Origin: Marinobacter guineae
GTDB lineage: Bacteria > Pseudomonadota > Gammaproteobacteria > Pseudomonadales > Oleiphilaceae
DNA length: 64,000 nt
Assembly (NCBI RefSeq): GCF_002744735.1
Contig: NZ_KZ319341.1
Coordinates: 607,848-671,847 of the forward strand
Reading direction: 5' to 3'
Position 1 is the stretch's first letter. Each line of letters opens with the position of its first letter. This document shows, piece after piece, positions 28,214 to 36,936 of this stretch. A program made the translations under genes and the position numbers. The notes under the pieces were generated by a model, which worked only from the letters and a program-made list of their open reading frames with translations, had not been told where the DNA came from and ran no database searches.

Positions 28214-30049
28214 ATGCCTCAGTATCGTTCGCGGACATCCACCGCAGGCCGTAACATGGCTGGCGCCCGCGCCCTCTGGCGCGCCACCGGTATGAAAAAC
28301 GAAGATTTTGGCAAGCCCATCATCGCGGTTGCCAACTCTTTCACCCAGTTTGTACCCGGCCACGTGCACCTCAAGGATCTCGGGCAACTGGTGTGCCGCG
28401 AAATCGAGGCTGCCGGCGGCGTGGCCAAGGAATTCAACACCATTGCCGTGGACGACGGCATCGCCATGGGCCATGACGGCATGCTGTATTCCCTGCCCTC
28501 CCGGGAAATCATCGCGGACTCAGTGGAATACATGGTTAACGCTCACTGCGCCGATGCCCTGGTGTGTATCTCCAACTGCGACAAGATTACCCCGGGCATG
28601 CTGATGGCGGCCATGCGCCTGAACATTCCCACGGTTTTTGTTTCCGGCGGCCCGATGGAAGCGGGCAAAACCAAACTGTCTGAGCACAAACTGGATCTGG
28701 TGGATGCCATGGTCATCGCCGCGGACCCGAATGCCAGCGACGAACAGGTGGAAGAGTATGAGCGTAGCGCCTGCCCGACCTGTGGCTCCTGCTCCGGTAT
28801 GTTTACTGCCAACTCCATGAACTGCCTTACTGAGGCGATTGGTCTGGCCCTGCCCGGCAACGGCTCAATGCTCGCCACCCACGCAGACCGGGAGCAGCTG
28901 TTCCTGAAAGCCGGCAGACAGATTGTGGAGAATGCGCGCCGCTATTACGAAGAAGATGACGCCAGCGTTCTGCCGCTGAGCATTGCCTCCATGGCTGCCT
29001 TTGAAAACGCCATGGTCATGGACATCGCCATGGGTGGCTCCACCAACACCATTCTTCACCTGCTGGCAGCGGCCCAGGAAGGTGGCGTTCCATTCACCCT
29101 GCACGAGATCGACCAGCTATCGCGGCGGGTTCCCCAGCTGTGCAAGGTGGCACCGAATTCGCCCAAGTACCATATGGAAGACGTACACCGGGCCGGCGGC
29201 ATCATGGGGATTCTGGGGGAACTGGAACGGGGCGGTCTGATCAACACGGACCTGCCCACCGTTCACAGCAAAACCATGAAGGAAGCCCTTGAGACCTGGG
29301 ACATCATGCGCTCCCCGACCCCGGAAGTGGTGGAATTCTACAAGGCCGGGCCGGCCGGTATTCCCACCCAGACCGCCTTTTCCCAAAACACCCGCTGGCC
29401 AAGCCTGGACGGTGACCGGGAAACAGGCTGTATCCGTTCGGTTGAAAACGCCTACAGTTCAGAGGGCGGACTCGCAGTACTTTTTGGCAACATCGCCCTG
29501 GACGGCTGCGTAGTCAAAACCGCGGGCGTGGACGAAAGCATCTATGTTTTCGAGGGCAAGGCCAAGGTATTCGAAAGCCAGGACTCGGCGGTTGCCGGCA
29601 TTCTGGCGGACGAAGTCAAACCCGGCGAGGTGGTTATCATCCGCTATGAGGGCCCCCGTGGTGGCCCAGGTATGCAGGAAATGCTCTACCCGACCAGTTA
29701 TCTGAAATCCAAGGGGCTGGGAAAGGAATGCGCGTTGCTGACCGACGGGCGTTTCTCCGGGGGCACCTCTGGCCTTTCCATTGGCCACGCCTCGCCTGAG
29801 GCCGCCGCCGGTGGTGCGATAGGGCTGATTGAGAACGGCGACGTCATACGGATCGACATCCCGAACCGGACCATCAATGTCGAGCTGGACCAGCACGAAC
29901 TGGATCGTCGCCGGGAGGCCCGGGATGCGAAAGGGTGGAAGCCGGAACTGCCCCGGGACCGAAAAGTGTCCGCAGCGCTCAAGGCCTACGCACTGCTGGC
30001 AACAAGTGCCGACAAGGGCGCCGTCCGGGATCTCAGCAAGCTCGACTGA
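28214..30049 (+). CDS. ilvD: IlvD dihydroxy-acid dehydratase
   Basis: A 611-residue iron-sulfur enzyme that dehydrates 2,3-dihydroxy acids in valine, isoleucine and pantothenate synthesis. It has [20 protein letters not shown] at the N-terminus, [11 protein letters not shown] with Cys122, and [17 protein letters not shown] with cluster-ligating Cys around 187-193; [20 protein letters not shown] is near the C-terminus. The length is that of the E. coli enzyme. It is monocistronic, ending at a rho-independent terminator. Confidence 0.98.
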   Translation: MPQYRSRTSTAGRNMAGARALWRATGMKNEDFGKPIIAVANSFTQFVPGHVHLKDLGQLVCREIEAAGGVAKEFNTIAVDDGIAMGHDGMLYSLPSREIIADSVEYMVNAHCADALVCISNCDKITPGMLMAAMRLNIPTVFVSGGPMEAGKTKLSEHKLDLVDAMVIAADPNASDEQVEEYERSACPTCGSCSGMFTANSMNCLTEAIGLALPGNGSMLATHADREQLFLKAGRQIVENARRYYEEDDASVLPLSIASMAAFENAMVMDIAMGGSTNTILHLLAAAQEGGVPFTLHEIDQLSRRVPQLCKVAPNSPKYHMEDVHRAGGIMGILGELERGGLINTDLPTVHSKTMKEALETWDIMRSPTPEVVEFYKAGPAGIPTQTAFSQNTRWPSLDGDRETGCIRSVENAYSSEGGLAVLFGNIALDGCVVKTAGVDESIYVFEGKAKVFESQDSAVAGILADEVKPGEVVIIRYEGPRGGPGMQEMLYPTSYLKSKGLGKECALLTDGRFSGGTSGLSIGHASPEAAAGGAIGLIENGDVIRIDIPNRTINVELDQHELDRRREARDAKGWKPELPRDRKVSAALKAYALLATSADKGAVRDLSKLD

Positions 30050-30073
30050 TAGACTGGATAGCCGGACAACAGA

Positions 30074-30105
30074 AAGCCCGCCGGATACTCTCCGACGGGC
30101 TTTTT
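30074..30105 (+). terminator. Rho-independent terminator after ilvD
   Basis: A 12-bp stem with one mismatch (30074-30085 with 30091-30102) and a 5-nt loop ending in five T. It lies 24 bp after the ilvD stop. The A-rich left flank is too short to be clearly bidirectional. Confidence 0.85.
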
Positions 30106-30121
30106 CATGGGCGAACCAGAA

Positions 30122-30547
30122 TTACCAGAGAGACCAGCCGCCGTCGTCCTTTTCTTCAATGGCGTCGTCCTGCTCCGGTTCCGCTTCCTCTGCCGACGTG
30201 GCGGAAGGTACCGCTTCCTGCGCTGTGGCGGCGGAACCGCCAGCTGACTGGGCCGGAGCCGACGCGACCTGCACTGATATCAGGCCCAGCGCTTTTTTCG
30301 TAGGCTCGTTCATAACTCCGCTGGCCTGAAGCCCGTTGTCCTTCTGGAATTTGGTCAGTGCAGCCCGTGTTGTGTCATCCATTTGCGGGCTGACATTGGT
30401 GATCTCATACCCTGCGCCGTAAAGTGCGTTCTTGAGTGCAACGGTCTCGTCCGCGAAGGCTGCGGGGGCAAAGCCCAGTGTAATCGCCATACCGGCCGCA
30501 GCGGCCAGGCGTCCCAGTCGGATAGTTGCGTTTCTCTTGGTACTCAC
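30122..30547 (-). CDS. Secreted protein with peptidoglycan-binding-like domain
   Basis: A 141-residue protein starting at GTG 30547, with AGGAGT 9 nt upstream. A signal peptide (about 1-32, cleavage near AFA-DE) precedes a compact domain (about 34-90) with LKNALYGAGYEITNVSPQMD and ALTKFQKDNGLQASGVMNEP, the pattern of the PG_binding_1 repeat. The remaining third is Ala/Ser/Glu-rich and strongly acidic, ending DDGGWSLW. It has no catalytic domain, so it may be a periplasmic wall-binding or scaffold protein. The function is unknown. Confidence 0.78.
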   Translation of the reverse strand: MSTKRNATIRLGRLAAAAGMAITLGFAPAAFADETVALKNALYGAGYEITNVSPQMDDTTRAALTKFQKDNGLQASGVMNEPTKKALGLISVQVASAPAQSAGGSAATAQEAVPSATSAEEAEPEQDDAIEEKDDGGWSLW

Positions 30548-30661
30548 CTGCTTAACTCCTGATATCTCATCGATACCCGTTTCTTTCTTGTTATGTGGTG
30601 CCTATCTCCACAGGCTGGGGCAAACATTTTAGAGACTACCATACTTTTGTCGCATGTCGCC

Positions 30662-31777
30662 TTACCGGACATCAGACTCGGAATCTGTGCTCCGGCCAGG
30701 TTTGACGGCTTCGGCCGCCGACTGCGCCAGATCGGCTTCCTCACTGAACTCGCGGATAAAAATACCCCAAAACGCCATGAACAGTGCGGCCACCAGGGGG
30801 CCCATCACGAAACCATTGATACCGAACATCACAATCCCACCCAGGGTCGAAAGCAGCACGATGTAGTCAGGCAGTTTGGTGTCCCGCCCGACCAGAATTG
30901 GTCGAAGCAGATTATCCGCCAGGCCAATCACTACCACACCAAATACCGTCAATACCGTCGCTTCGACCAGATCACCCACCGCCGCCAGGTAAATGGCCGC
31001 CGGCACCCAGACCAGGGCAGCCCCAACCGCAGGTAAAAGAGACATGATTGCCATCACCACCCCCCAAAGCAAGGCGCCGGTGATGCCCAGTATCCAGAAA
31101 ATCAGCCCGCCGAGCGCGCCCTGGATGATGGCAATCAACAGGTTGCCCTTCACCGTGGCCCGAGTAACTTCTGCAAATTTGGCAAACAGCAGCCTTTCCC
31201 GCTCATCTCCGAGTGGCAAGGCCCGGATCATCAGTTCCACCAGCGCCCTTCCATCACGCAGAAGAAAAAATGCCAGATAAACCATCAAGGCCAGTCCAAG
31301 GAAGAACTGGAAGGTGTTCTGGCCAAGTCCGAACGCCTGTTTTGCAAGGAATTGGCTGCCACCAACGAATGCATTGACGAGTCGATCCCGCCATTCACTA
31401 AAGTTGATGTCGAATTGGGACAGAAAAGCCTGAATTGCCGGGAAAGACTGATTGACCTGATCTATATACTCCCCCGGCCGCAGCTCACCGCTCTGGATCT
31501 GCTGGTAAAGCGCTACCCCCTCAGCAACCAGGGACGTAACGAGAACCAGCACCGGTATGACAACAATAAACATGCAGATAAAGAGAGTGATCAGAGCATT
31601 CAGGTTCGGGCGGTCGCCCAGTTTTCGGACCAGAATCTCCTGCACTGGATGAAAAATCAGGGCAATCGCAACGGCCCAGAATATGGGGCCGAAGAAGGGT
31701 TTCATAAGAAACACGAAAGCCAGAGAGACCCCCACCAACAAAGCAAGGAAAGTCCGTGTTTCAAGTTTCGCGTACAT
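30662..31777 (-). CDS. AI-2E family transporter (YdiK/PerM-like)
   Basis: A 371-residue membrane protein of the AI-2 exporter (UPF0118) family with about eight helices. The N-terminal pair (ALLVGVSLAFVFLMKPFFGP), then FILRDGRALVELMIRALPLG-like cytoplasmic loop (here LRDGRALVELMIRALP) and the C-terminal GLADNLLRPILVGRDTKLPD are typical. Family members differ in substrate (AI-2, sodium/proton exchange), so none is assigned. The ATG at 31777 (MYAKLETRT) was preferred over a longer in-frame start at 31822. Confidence 0.9.
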   Translation of the reverse strand: MYAKLETRTFLALLVGVSLAFVFLMKPFFGPIFWAVAIALIFHPVQEILVRKLGDRPNLNALITLFICMFIVVIPVLVLVTSLVAEGVALYQQIQSGELRPGEYIDQVNQSFPAIQAFLSQFDINFSEWRDRLVNAFVGGSQFLAKQAFGLGQNTFQFFLGLALMVYLAFFLLRDGRALVELMIRALPLGDERERLLFAKFAEVTRATVKGNLLIAIIQGALGGLIFWILGITGALLWGVVMAIMSLLPAVGAALVWVPAAIYLAAVGDLVEATVLTVFGVVVIGLADNLLRPILVGRDTKLPDYIVLLSTLGGIVMFGINGFVMGPLVAALFMAFWGIFIREFSEEADLAQSAAEAVKPGRSTDSESDVR

Positions 31778-31904
31778 AGTTCTGTCTGTTCCCCGGAAAT
31801 GGTTCTGACTTATGGCAAGCAATTCTAGCCTACCACGCTGGCGTGGCCACTGTAGTCATCTTCGGGTTATAGTGGACGGTTATTGATCAACCACTAAACA
31901 GGTC

Positions 31905-32255
31905 GTGTTGTTGGAACTGGAAACCTTTACCACAGAAACCGCCCTGGAAGCTGCTACGCAGTTGCGCAAGGTACTGGCCGCTCGGACTCACCGGCGCAAG
32001 GTGATGGGCCAGGACGTGATGGTACCCGGGCAGCTGGGCGAGGCGCTGCAACTGCCCCGGATCATCAATCGCCTGCAGAGCAAGCAGCAGAAACAGCGGG
32101 AGCTGGGGCTTGAGGACTTCCAGGAGCTCTGGCCCACACTGTCACCTCAGACACGGGAGAGAGTGCTGAGCGCCATCGGCTGGTACAACCCCAAGGAGCT
32201 CGACTGGGAAGACAAGCGCTCCAACCGTAAACCACTGGTCGATCCGGACAAATAA
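31905..32255 (+). CDS. Conserved-looking small protein of unknown function
   Basis: A 116-residue, highly charged, probably helical cytoplasmic protein, not recognised. It starts at GTG 31905 (TTG codons at 31908 and 31911 are alternatives that give better spacing to AGG). It contains the basic segment AARTHRRKVMGQD, SKQQKQRELGLEDFQELW and a C-terminus rich in Lys, Asp and Trp (SAIGWYNPKELDWEDKRSNR). There is no signal peptide, Cys or membrane segment. Codon use looks like its neighbours, supporting a real gene. Confidence 0.6.
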   Translation: MLLELETFTTETALEAATQLRKVLAARTHRRKVMGQDVMVPGQLGEALQLPRIINRLQSKQQKQRELGLEDFQELWPTLSPQTRERVLSAIGWYNPKELDWEDKRSNRKPLVDPDK

Positions 32256-32330
32256 GCCGTACAAATCCGGCGACAGGACTTTGAACTGTCATACTTGGCC
32301 CATATGTTGGGCAGTATCAGGAGGATATTT

Positions 32331-32579
32331 ATGACTGAACAACACCATTATACCGCCATTCTCGCTGAGGGCAGCGCGGTCCCTACCCTGCTGTGCGGCC
32401 ACTGCCGGTCCATTCTTTCCCGTACCCGTATTTTCCGGAACAAAGGCAGCCAGCATCAGGACATGGAGTGCAAGACAATCGGCCTCTGCTCTGCTGATGA
32501 CTGTGGCGCGGTCAACTGCTGCGACCAGGCCCTGGCTCGCGTTGAAAACCCGGAACGCCTGTTTGGGATTGCCTCCTGA
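32331..32579 (+). CDS. Small Cys-rich protein, possible metal-binding
   Basis: An 82-residue protein with an ideal AGGAGG 6 nt before the ATG at 32331. It holds seven Cys: CGHC at 22-25, Cys47, then CSADDCGAVNCC (53-64). A CxxC pair followed by a Cys cluster suggests zinc or another metal site, or a redox role. No family is recognised. It is followed 147 bp later by the dehalogenase-like gene on the same strand. Confidence 0.65.
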   Translation: MTEQHHYTAILAEGSAVPTLLCGHCRSILSRTRIFRNKGSQHQDMECKTIGLCSADDCGAVNCCDQALARVENPERLFGIAS

Positions 32580-32726
32580 TTCAAACCGGCAACGCTCTGT
32601 TACGCAACTCAAACACACAAAATTTCCATCTGATTTATCCTGACATTCGACGATTGTATTAGGGAGGTCTGACCGCCAGATGGCTCCCGGCAATCACGCA
32701 ACCAATCAGTCAGGACAGTCGATGGC

Positions 32727-33626
32727 ATGCGTATTCTGAGAACCGATGAAGCCCGCTTCGCAGGCCTTCCGGACTACCCTTTTGCTCCAAACTATCTGGA
32801 CGTAGAGCCCGGTCTCCGGATGCACTACGTTGACGATGGCCCACGCAATGGCTCCCCGGTACTGATGCTGCACGGCGAGCCATCCTGGTCTTACCTCTAC
32901 CGGCATATGATTCCTCTCGTGGCTGACGCCGGCCACCGGGTGCTGGCGCCGGACCTGATTGGCTTCGGCAAGTCAGACAAGCCCGACTCGGTCGAGGATT
33001 ACAGCTATAGCCGCCACCTGGCCTGGCTGGCCAACTGGCTGGAGCACCTTAACCTTACCGATATTACCCTGGTATGCCAGAACTGGGGCTCACTGTTGGG
33101 GTTGCGACTGGCTGCCAAACATCCGCAGCGATTCAGCCGAATCATTGTCGGTAACGGCATGTTGCCGACGGGAGAAGCCCGGGTGCCTGCGGTGTTTTCA
33201 GTCTGGAAGACGTTTGCCACCCACAGCCCCTGGTTCCCGATCGGGCGGATTGTCCAACTGGGTACTGAACGAACCCTGAGCAAGGCAGAACTTGCCGCCT
33301 ACGAGGCGCCGTTCCCGTCCGCGGATTTCAAAGCTGGCGCAAGGGCTTTCCCCAAGCTGGTGCCAACAGAACCGGGGACTCTGGACAGCGAAGCCAACAA
33401 AGCCGCCTGGCAGGTTCTGGAGAAATGGAAAAAACCGTTCATCACCTGCTTCAGTAGCGGCGACCCGATCACCCGCGGCGGCGACCGGCACATGCAGCGC
33501 CGCATTCCCGGGGCCCACGGCCAGCCCCACATTACCCTACGTGGAGGGCACTTCCTTCAGGAAGACTCGCCAGCAGATTTCGCGCGCATCATCATCGACG
33601 CCGTGAAATCAGAAATGGCGGCCTGA
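32727..33626 (+). CDS. Haloalkane dehalogenase-like alpha/beta hydrolase with Asn at the nucleophile
   Basis: A 299-residue alpha/beta hydrolase most like subfamily I haloalkane dehalogenases. It has HGEPSWSYLYRHM (49-61; Glu51 as in DhlA) and PDLIGFGKSDKP (75-86). The nucleophile elbow is VCQNWGSLLG (116-125), where known enzymes have QDWG; the codon at 33081-33083 is AAC, Asn119. The halide-binding Trp120, the acid Asp246 (SSGDP) and the base His275 (RGGHFLQ) are present. In studied dehalogenases Asp forms the alkyl-enzyme ester, so this protein may be inactive, may self-deamidate to Asp, or may do different chemistry. AGGACAG precedes the ATG. Confidence 0.85.
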   Translation: MRILRTDEARFAGLPDYPFAPNYLDVEPGLRMHYVDDGPRNGSPVLMLHGEPSWSYLYRHMIPLVADAGHRVLAPDLIGFGKSDKPDSVEDYSYSRHLAWLANWLEHLNLTDITLVCQNWGSLLGLRLAAKHPQRFSRIIVGNGMLPTGEARVPAVFSVWKTFATHSPWFPIGRIVQLGTERTLSKAELAAYEAPFPSADFKAGARAFPKLVPTEPGTLDSEANKAAWQVLEKWKKPFITCFSSGDPITRGGDRHMQRRIPGAHGQPHITLRGGHFLQEDSPADFARIIIDAVKSEMAA

Positions 33627-33632
33627 GCCGCC
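33617..33632 (-). terminator. Possible weak terminator between convergent genes
   Basis: A 6-bp GC stem (GGCGGC with GCCGCC) and 4-nt loop spans the stop of the dehalogenase-like gene. On the minus strand it is followed by ATTTCTGATTTC, a poor T-tract, so it might end the thioesterase transcript. Confidence 0.35.
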
Positions 33633-33640
33633 ACTTCCCA

Positions 33641-34429
33641 CTAACCGAATACCGTTACCGTCTGCCGGCTCAGGGCGACCAGTTCTCCGCGAGCCGTCCA
33701 GATTCCGGCCTGGGTATGACCGTATCCGGCGCCGGCCTGATCAATTGACGCCTTGTACAGCAGCCAGTCACCCGGCTCCATTACCGGTCGGGGGTGGACG
33801 ATATCAAGCGCCCAGCTCAGGGAGCTGGCTCTTACGCGCTGCTTCACGTAAGGCAGGACCGCAGGTGGCCAGGCGTCCACCAGCGCAATGATGTGGGCAT
33901 CCGAAAAGGTTTCAGGAGTTTTCCTGAACTGCATCCAGCCGCCGAGCTCCCGGCCACCCTTGCCACTGAACGGCAAATTGCCGAAGGCCCAGCGCATCTC
34001 GATCTGCCGAATGAATTCCGGTGTCACCCCCTCGATATAATCCAGCCCCTGGCACTGGCTCACCGGCGTCACTTCCGGTGCAGGCAGTGCATCTACCTGC
34101 ACCTCCGAATCCCGGTCGCCGCCAAAGCTGGCCAGGCACATCAACCGGGGTTCATCGTTCTGGACAATGCGACCCTGCACCTGGCTGACAGCCTTGCCCT
34201 CCCGGAGAATGCCGGCTTCAAAGCTGGCGGTCACCTCCGGCTCCACCGGACCTACAAAAGACACCTGCATCGAGCGCATGGCCCTGCCTTCAGCCACCAG
34301 GTGCTGCATGCGCTCAAATATCAGCGCCGCGGTCAGACCACCGAAAGTAGCCCTGCCCTGGGACCAGCTATCGGGCATGACCAGATCCTGACTGGTATGA
34401 GCCGCGCGGAGTAATTCATCAAAGGTCAT
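33641..34429 (-). CDS. Acyl-CoA thioesterase, double hotdog (TesB-like)
   Basis: A 262-residue protein with two hotdog halves. QGRATFGGLTAALIFERMQH (about 24-43) and MRSMQVSFVGPVEPEVTASF (about 51-70) match the first half of TesB-like thioesterases; WALDIVHPRPVMEPGDWLLY and GAGYGHTQAGIWTARGELVA the second. It would hydrolyse acyl-CoA in the cytoplasm; the substrate length is unknown. It converges with the dehalogenase-like gene and is divergent from the helicase gene. Confidence 0.85.
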   Translation of the reverse strand: MTFDELLRAAHTSQDLVMPDSWSQGRATFGGLTAALIFERMQHLVAEGRAMRSMQVSFVGPVEPEVTASFEAGILREGKAVSQVQGRIVQNDEPRLMCLASFGGDRDSEVQVDALPAPEVTPVSQCQGLDYIEGVTPEFIRQIEMRWAFGNLPFSGKGGRELGGWMQFRKTPETFSDAHIIALVDAWPPAVLPYVKQRVRASSLSWALDIVHPRPVMEPGDWLLYKASIDQAGAGYGHTQAGIWTARGELVALSRQTVTVFG

Positions 34430-34564
34430 TCTACGTTCCTGTTAGCAACCTATCGGGGTAGTTTCGAAGACTGCCCAAGAACGGACGGCAAAGCAATGGG
34501 AGCTTGCCGGCAACTACCTACAGACCCGGCAATATTTTGCGTATTAATGCAACAAAAAAACCGC

Positions 34565-34570
34565 TATAAT
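34565..34570 (+). promoter_or_regulatory. Candidate -10 element upstream of the DEAD-box helicase
   Basis: A consensus TATAAT lies 58 bp before the helicase ATG, after an A-rich run. No good -35 is seen at 16-18 bp spacing, so this is a tentative sigma-70 promoter. Confidence 0.35.
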
Positions 34571-34627
34571 ATGTGCACATTACGCATTGCCCGGCAATGC
34601 TCTACCTCCCGAATTCCGAGTGAATCA

Positions 34628-36151
34628 ATGTCTGAATTGTCTTTTGCCGAACTGGGGCTTGATCCAGCCGTACTTGAAGCTGTATCCGCCGTTGGCTATG
34701 AAACCCCGACGCCGATCCAGGCCCAGACCATCCCTGCGCTGCTTGCCGGCAAGCATCTGCTGGGCGTAGCCCAGACAGGTACCGGTAAAACCGCGGCCTT
34801 TGCACTGCCTCTGCTGAGCCGGATTGACGCCTCTGTAACCGACCCCCAGATTCTGGTCCTGGCGCCTACGCGCGAACTGGCCATCCAGGTGGCCGAAGCG
34901 TTTACCACCTACGCCAGCAAGTTCCGTAATTTCCATGTTCTGCCGATTTATGGCGGCCAGGATTTCTTCCCCCAGATCAAGGGCCTTCGCCGTGGCGCCC
35001 AGGTTATCGTGGGCACACCGGGCCGTATGCTTGACCACCTGCGCAAGGGCACCCTGAAGCTGGACGGTCTGAAGGCACTGGTTCTGGATGAAGCGGACGA
35101 AATGCTGCGCATGGGCTTTATCGATGACGTAGAAGCAATTCTGGCGAAAACGCCGCAGAACTGTCAGCGCGCCCTGTTCTCCGCCACCATGCCGCCACAG
35201 ATCAAAAAGGTTGCCAATACCTACCTGAGGGATGCCGTCGAGGTTCGCATCGAGAGCGAAACCCGCACGGTTGAGCGTATTTCCCAGTTCGTTCTGCCGG
35301 TATACGCCGAACGCAAGCTGGACGCCCTGACCCGGATTCTTGAAGTAGAACCATTCGATGGCGCCATCATCTTCGTGCGTACCAAGGCGGAAACCACGCT
35401 GCTGGCAGAGAAACTCTCCGCCCGTGGCCACGCGGTAGCGCCGCTCAATGGCGATCTGAACCAGCGCCAGCGTGAGCAGACCGTTGAAGACCTGAAGAGC
35501 GGAAAAAAGGACATTATCGTTGCCACAGACGTTGCCGCTCGCGGTCTGGATGTGCCCAGGATCACCCACGTAATCAACTACGATGTGCCCTACGATACCG
35601 AAGCCTACATCCACCGCACCGGCCGTACCGGGCGAGCCGGACGGGAAGGCAAGGCAATCCTGCTGGTCACGCCCCGGGAACGCAGCTGGCTGCGCACCCT
35701 GGAGCGCGCCACCAACTCGCCCATGCAAGCCTATCAGCTGCCTTCGCCGGTTGAACTGAAAAAAATGCGCGAGGAGCAGTTCGAAACGCAGCTGTTGGGT
35801 TTTGCCGAGGATGGCAAGCTGGCCAAAGCGATGGCACTGCTGGATGAGATTGCCGAGCGCAATGAGATGGACACGGCAATGGTAGCCGGTGCTCTGGCCT
35901 GCTGGCTGGAAGCATCCCAGCCGGGCTCGCTGCCGCTGGAGCAACCAGAGGCTTTGCCGGAGATTTCAGCCAACGCCCCGCCGCGTCGAGAGCGCCAGGG
36001 TGGTCGTCCGGGCGGAAAGCCGGGATACAAGCCCGGCTTCAAGAAAGGCCCCAAGGGCCGTGGCGGCCCCGGACCGAAGGGCAAGCCACCTGGTAAAGGC
36101 GGCAAGCCCGCAGGCAAGCGTCCGCCCCGTCAGGCAGACGCCAAGCGCTGA
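34628..36151 (+). CDS. DEAD-box ATP-dependent RNA helicase (DeaD/CsdA-like)
   Basis: A 507-residue RNA helicase. It has the Q-motif region GYETPTPIQAQTIP, motif I AQTGTGKT, motif Ia PTRELAIQ, motif II DEAD (VLDEADEML), motif III SAT, motif V ATDVAARGLD and motif VI HRTGRTGRAG. After the helicase core comes a short helical segment and a long basic Gly/Lys/Pro/Arg-rich tail (about 455-507), likely for RNA binding. It resembles the N-terminal two thirds of DeaD but lacks the full-length C-terminal region. The ATG at 34628 (MSELSFAELG) fits the family. Its last 22 bp overlap folA tail-to-tail. Confidence 0.93.
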   Translation: MSELSFAELGLDPAVLEAVSAVGYETPTPIQAQTIPALLAGKHLLGVAQTGTGKTAAFALPLLSRIDASVTDPQILVLAPTRELAIQVAEAFTTYASKFRNFHVLPIYGGQDFFPQIKGLRRGAQVIVGTPGRMLDHLRKGTLKLDGLKALVLDEADEMLRMGFIDDVEAILAKTPQNCQRALFSATMPPQIKKVANTYLRDAVEVRIESETRTVERISQFVLPVYAERKLDALTRILEVEPFDGAIIFVRTKAETTLLAEKLSARGHAVAPLNGDLNQRQREQTVEDLKSGKKDIIVATDVAARGLDVPRITHVINYDVPYDTEAYIHRTGRTGRAGREGKAILLVTPRERSWLRTLERATNSPMQAYQLPSPVELKKMREEQFETQLLGFAEDGKLAKAMALLDEIAERNEMDTAMVAGALACWLEASQPGSLPLEQPEALPEISANAPPRRERQGGRPGGKPGYKPGFKKGPKGRGGPGPKGKPPGKGGKPAGKRPPRQADAKR

Positions 36152-36645
36152 TAGACCACGAAGCTGTAGTCGTAAGGGTTGTTATCGGACGCGGAGAAAT
36201 CCTCCCGTCCGATTTCTTCCCACTCATCCCAGTTTACTTCCGGAAAGAATGCATCCCCATCCACCTCAGCGTGCACCTGGGTAACGTACATCCGGTCGAC
36301 CATCGGCAGCGCCTCAGCATAGATCTGCCCGCCACCGATTATCATCACTTCGTCTCCGCCTTCGAGCTCGGCCTGAGCCTCGGCTTTCACCAACGCTTCC
36401 TGCAGTGACTTGGCCGCAACGGTGCCCGCTGGCGCTTCCCAGTTTTCGTTCCTGGAAATTACCACGTTCATCCGTCCCGGTAACGGCCGGCCAATGGAGT
36501 CCCAGGTTTTCCGTCCCATGATAATGGGCTTACCCATGGTGGCCTGCTTGAAGTAACGGAGATCGCCCGGCAGGTACCACGGCAGATTGTTGTTCCGGCC
36601 TATGACCCGGTTTCGGGACATGGCTACTATCAGGGCTTTTCTCAT
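36130..36645 (-). CDS. folA: FolA dihydrofolate reductase
   Basis: A 171-residue NADPH-dependent enzyme reducing dihydrofolate to tetrahydrofolate. It has MSRNRVIGRNNNLPWYLPGD with the active-site Asp28 near LPGDLRYFK, IMGRKTWDSIGRPLPGR, and IIGGGQIYAEALP for NADP binding. It is downstream of thyA on the same strand, which regenerates the dihydrofolate it uses, but 437 bp containing two palindromic elements separate the genes. Confidence 0.97.
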   Translation of the reverse strand: MRKALIVAMSRNRVIGRNNNLPWYLPGDLRYFKQATMGKPIIMGRKTWDSIGRPLPGRMNVVISRNENWEAPAGTVAAKSLQEALVKAEAQAELEGGDEVMIIGGGQIYAEALPMVDRMYVTQVHAEVDGDAFFPEVNWDEWEEIGREDFSASDNNPYDYSFVVYQRLASA

Positions 36646-36698
36646 ATCCAGTCCTCAGATTTGGACGTTCAGACTCGGGGCCCGATGACTTGGGGGCT

Positions 36699-36810
36699 GC
36701 AAGAGGGCGGGGTTACCTCTCCAAAAAACGCCTCAAGGCATCCTTGCGCGGCTTGGGCTCCGCCATCCCTGGCTCCGCACATTTTTGGAGAGGTAACCCC
36801 GCCCTCTTGC
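36699..36810. repeat. Long palindromic element, copy 1 (minus orientation)
   Basis: Two perfectly complementary 29-nt arms (36699-36727 and 36782-36810) flank a 54-nt centre. The centre holds, on the minus strand, a 26-nt core (36756-36781) identical to the core of copy 2 (36962-36987). The remaining centre carries CAAGG/CCTTG, a small inner inverted repeat. The element lies in the 437-bp folA-thyA gap, where no gene was found. It could form a stable RNA hairpin or DNA cruciform. The repeat family is not identified. Confidence 0.85.
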
Positions 36811-36936
36811 GATTCGACAACTCAGCCAGATTGGCCGGTTCATCAGTTTCAAATTTTCCGGGCAACCTTATATCGCGCCGCTGACCACAGAACGCTTAGA
36901 ACTTTTCGATCCTCGATCTCTTCAGCGAGACCGCAG

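Noticed and set aside
32260..32726. Operon of the unknown protein, the Cys-rich protein and the dehalogenase-like gene acting as one system.
   Set aside because: The spacings (75 and 147 bp) are too loose and nothing in the sequences links the functions, so they are listed separately.
34625..35944. Long open frame on the minus strand opposite the DEAD-box helicase, and similar long frames opposite mpl, secA and ftsZ.
   Set aside because: Each lies fully antisense to a gene with clear family motifs, has no recognisable motif of its own and no good ribosome-binding site. They are expected in GC-rich coding DNA with biased third positions.
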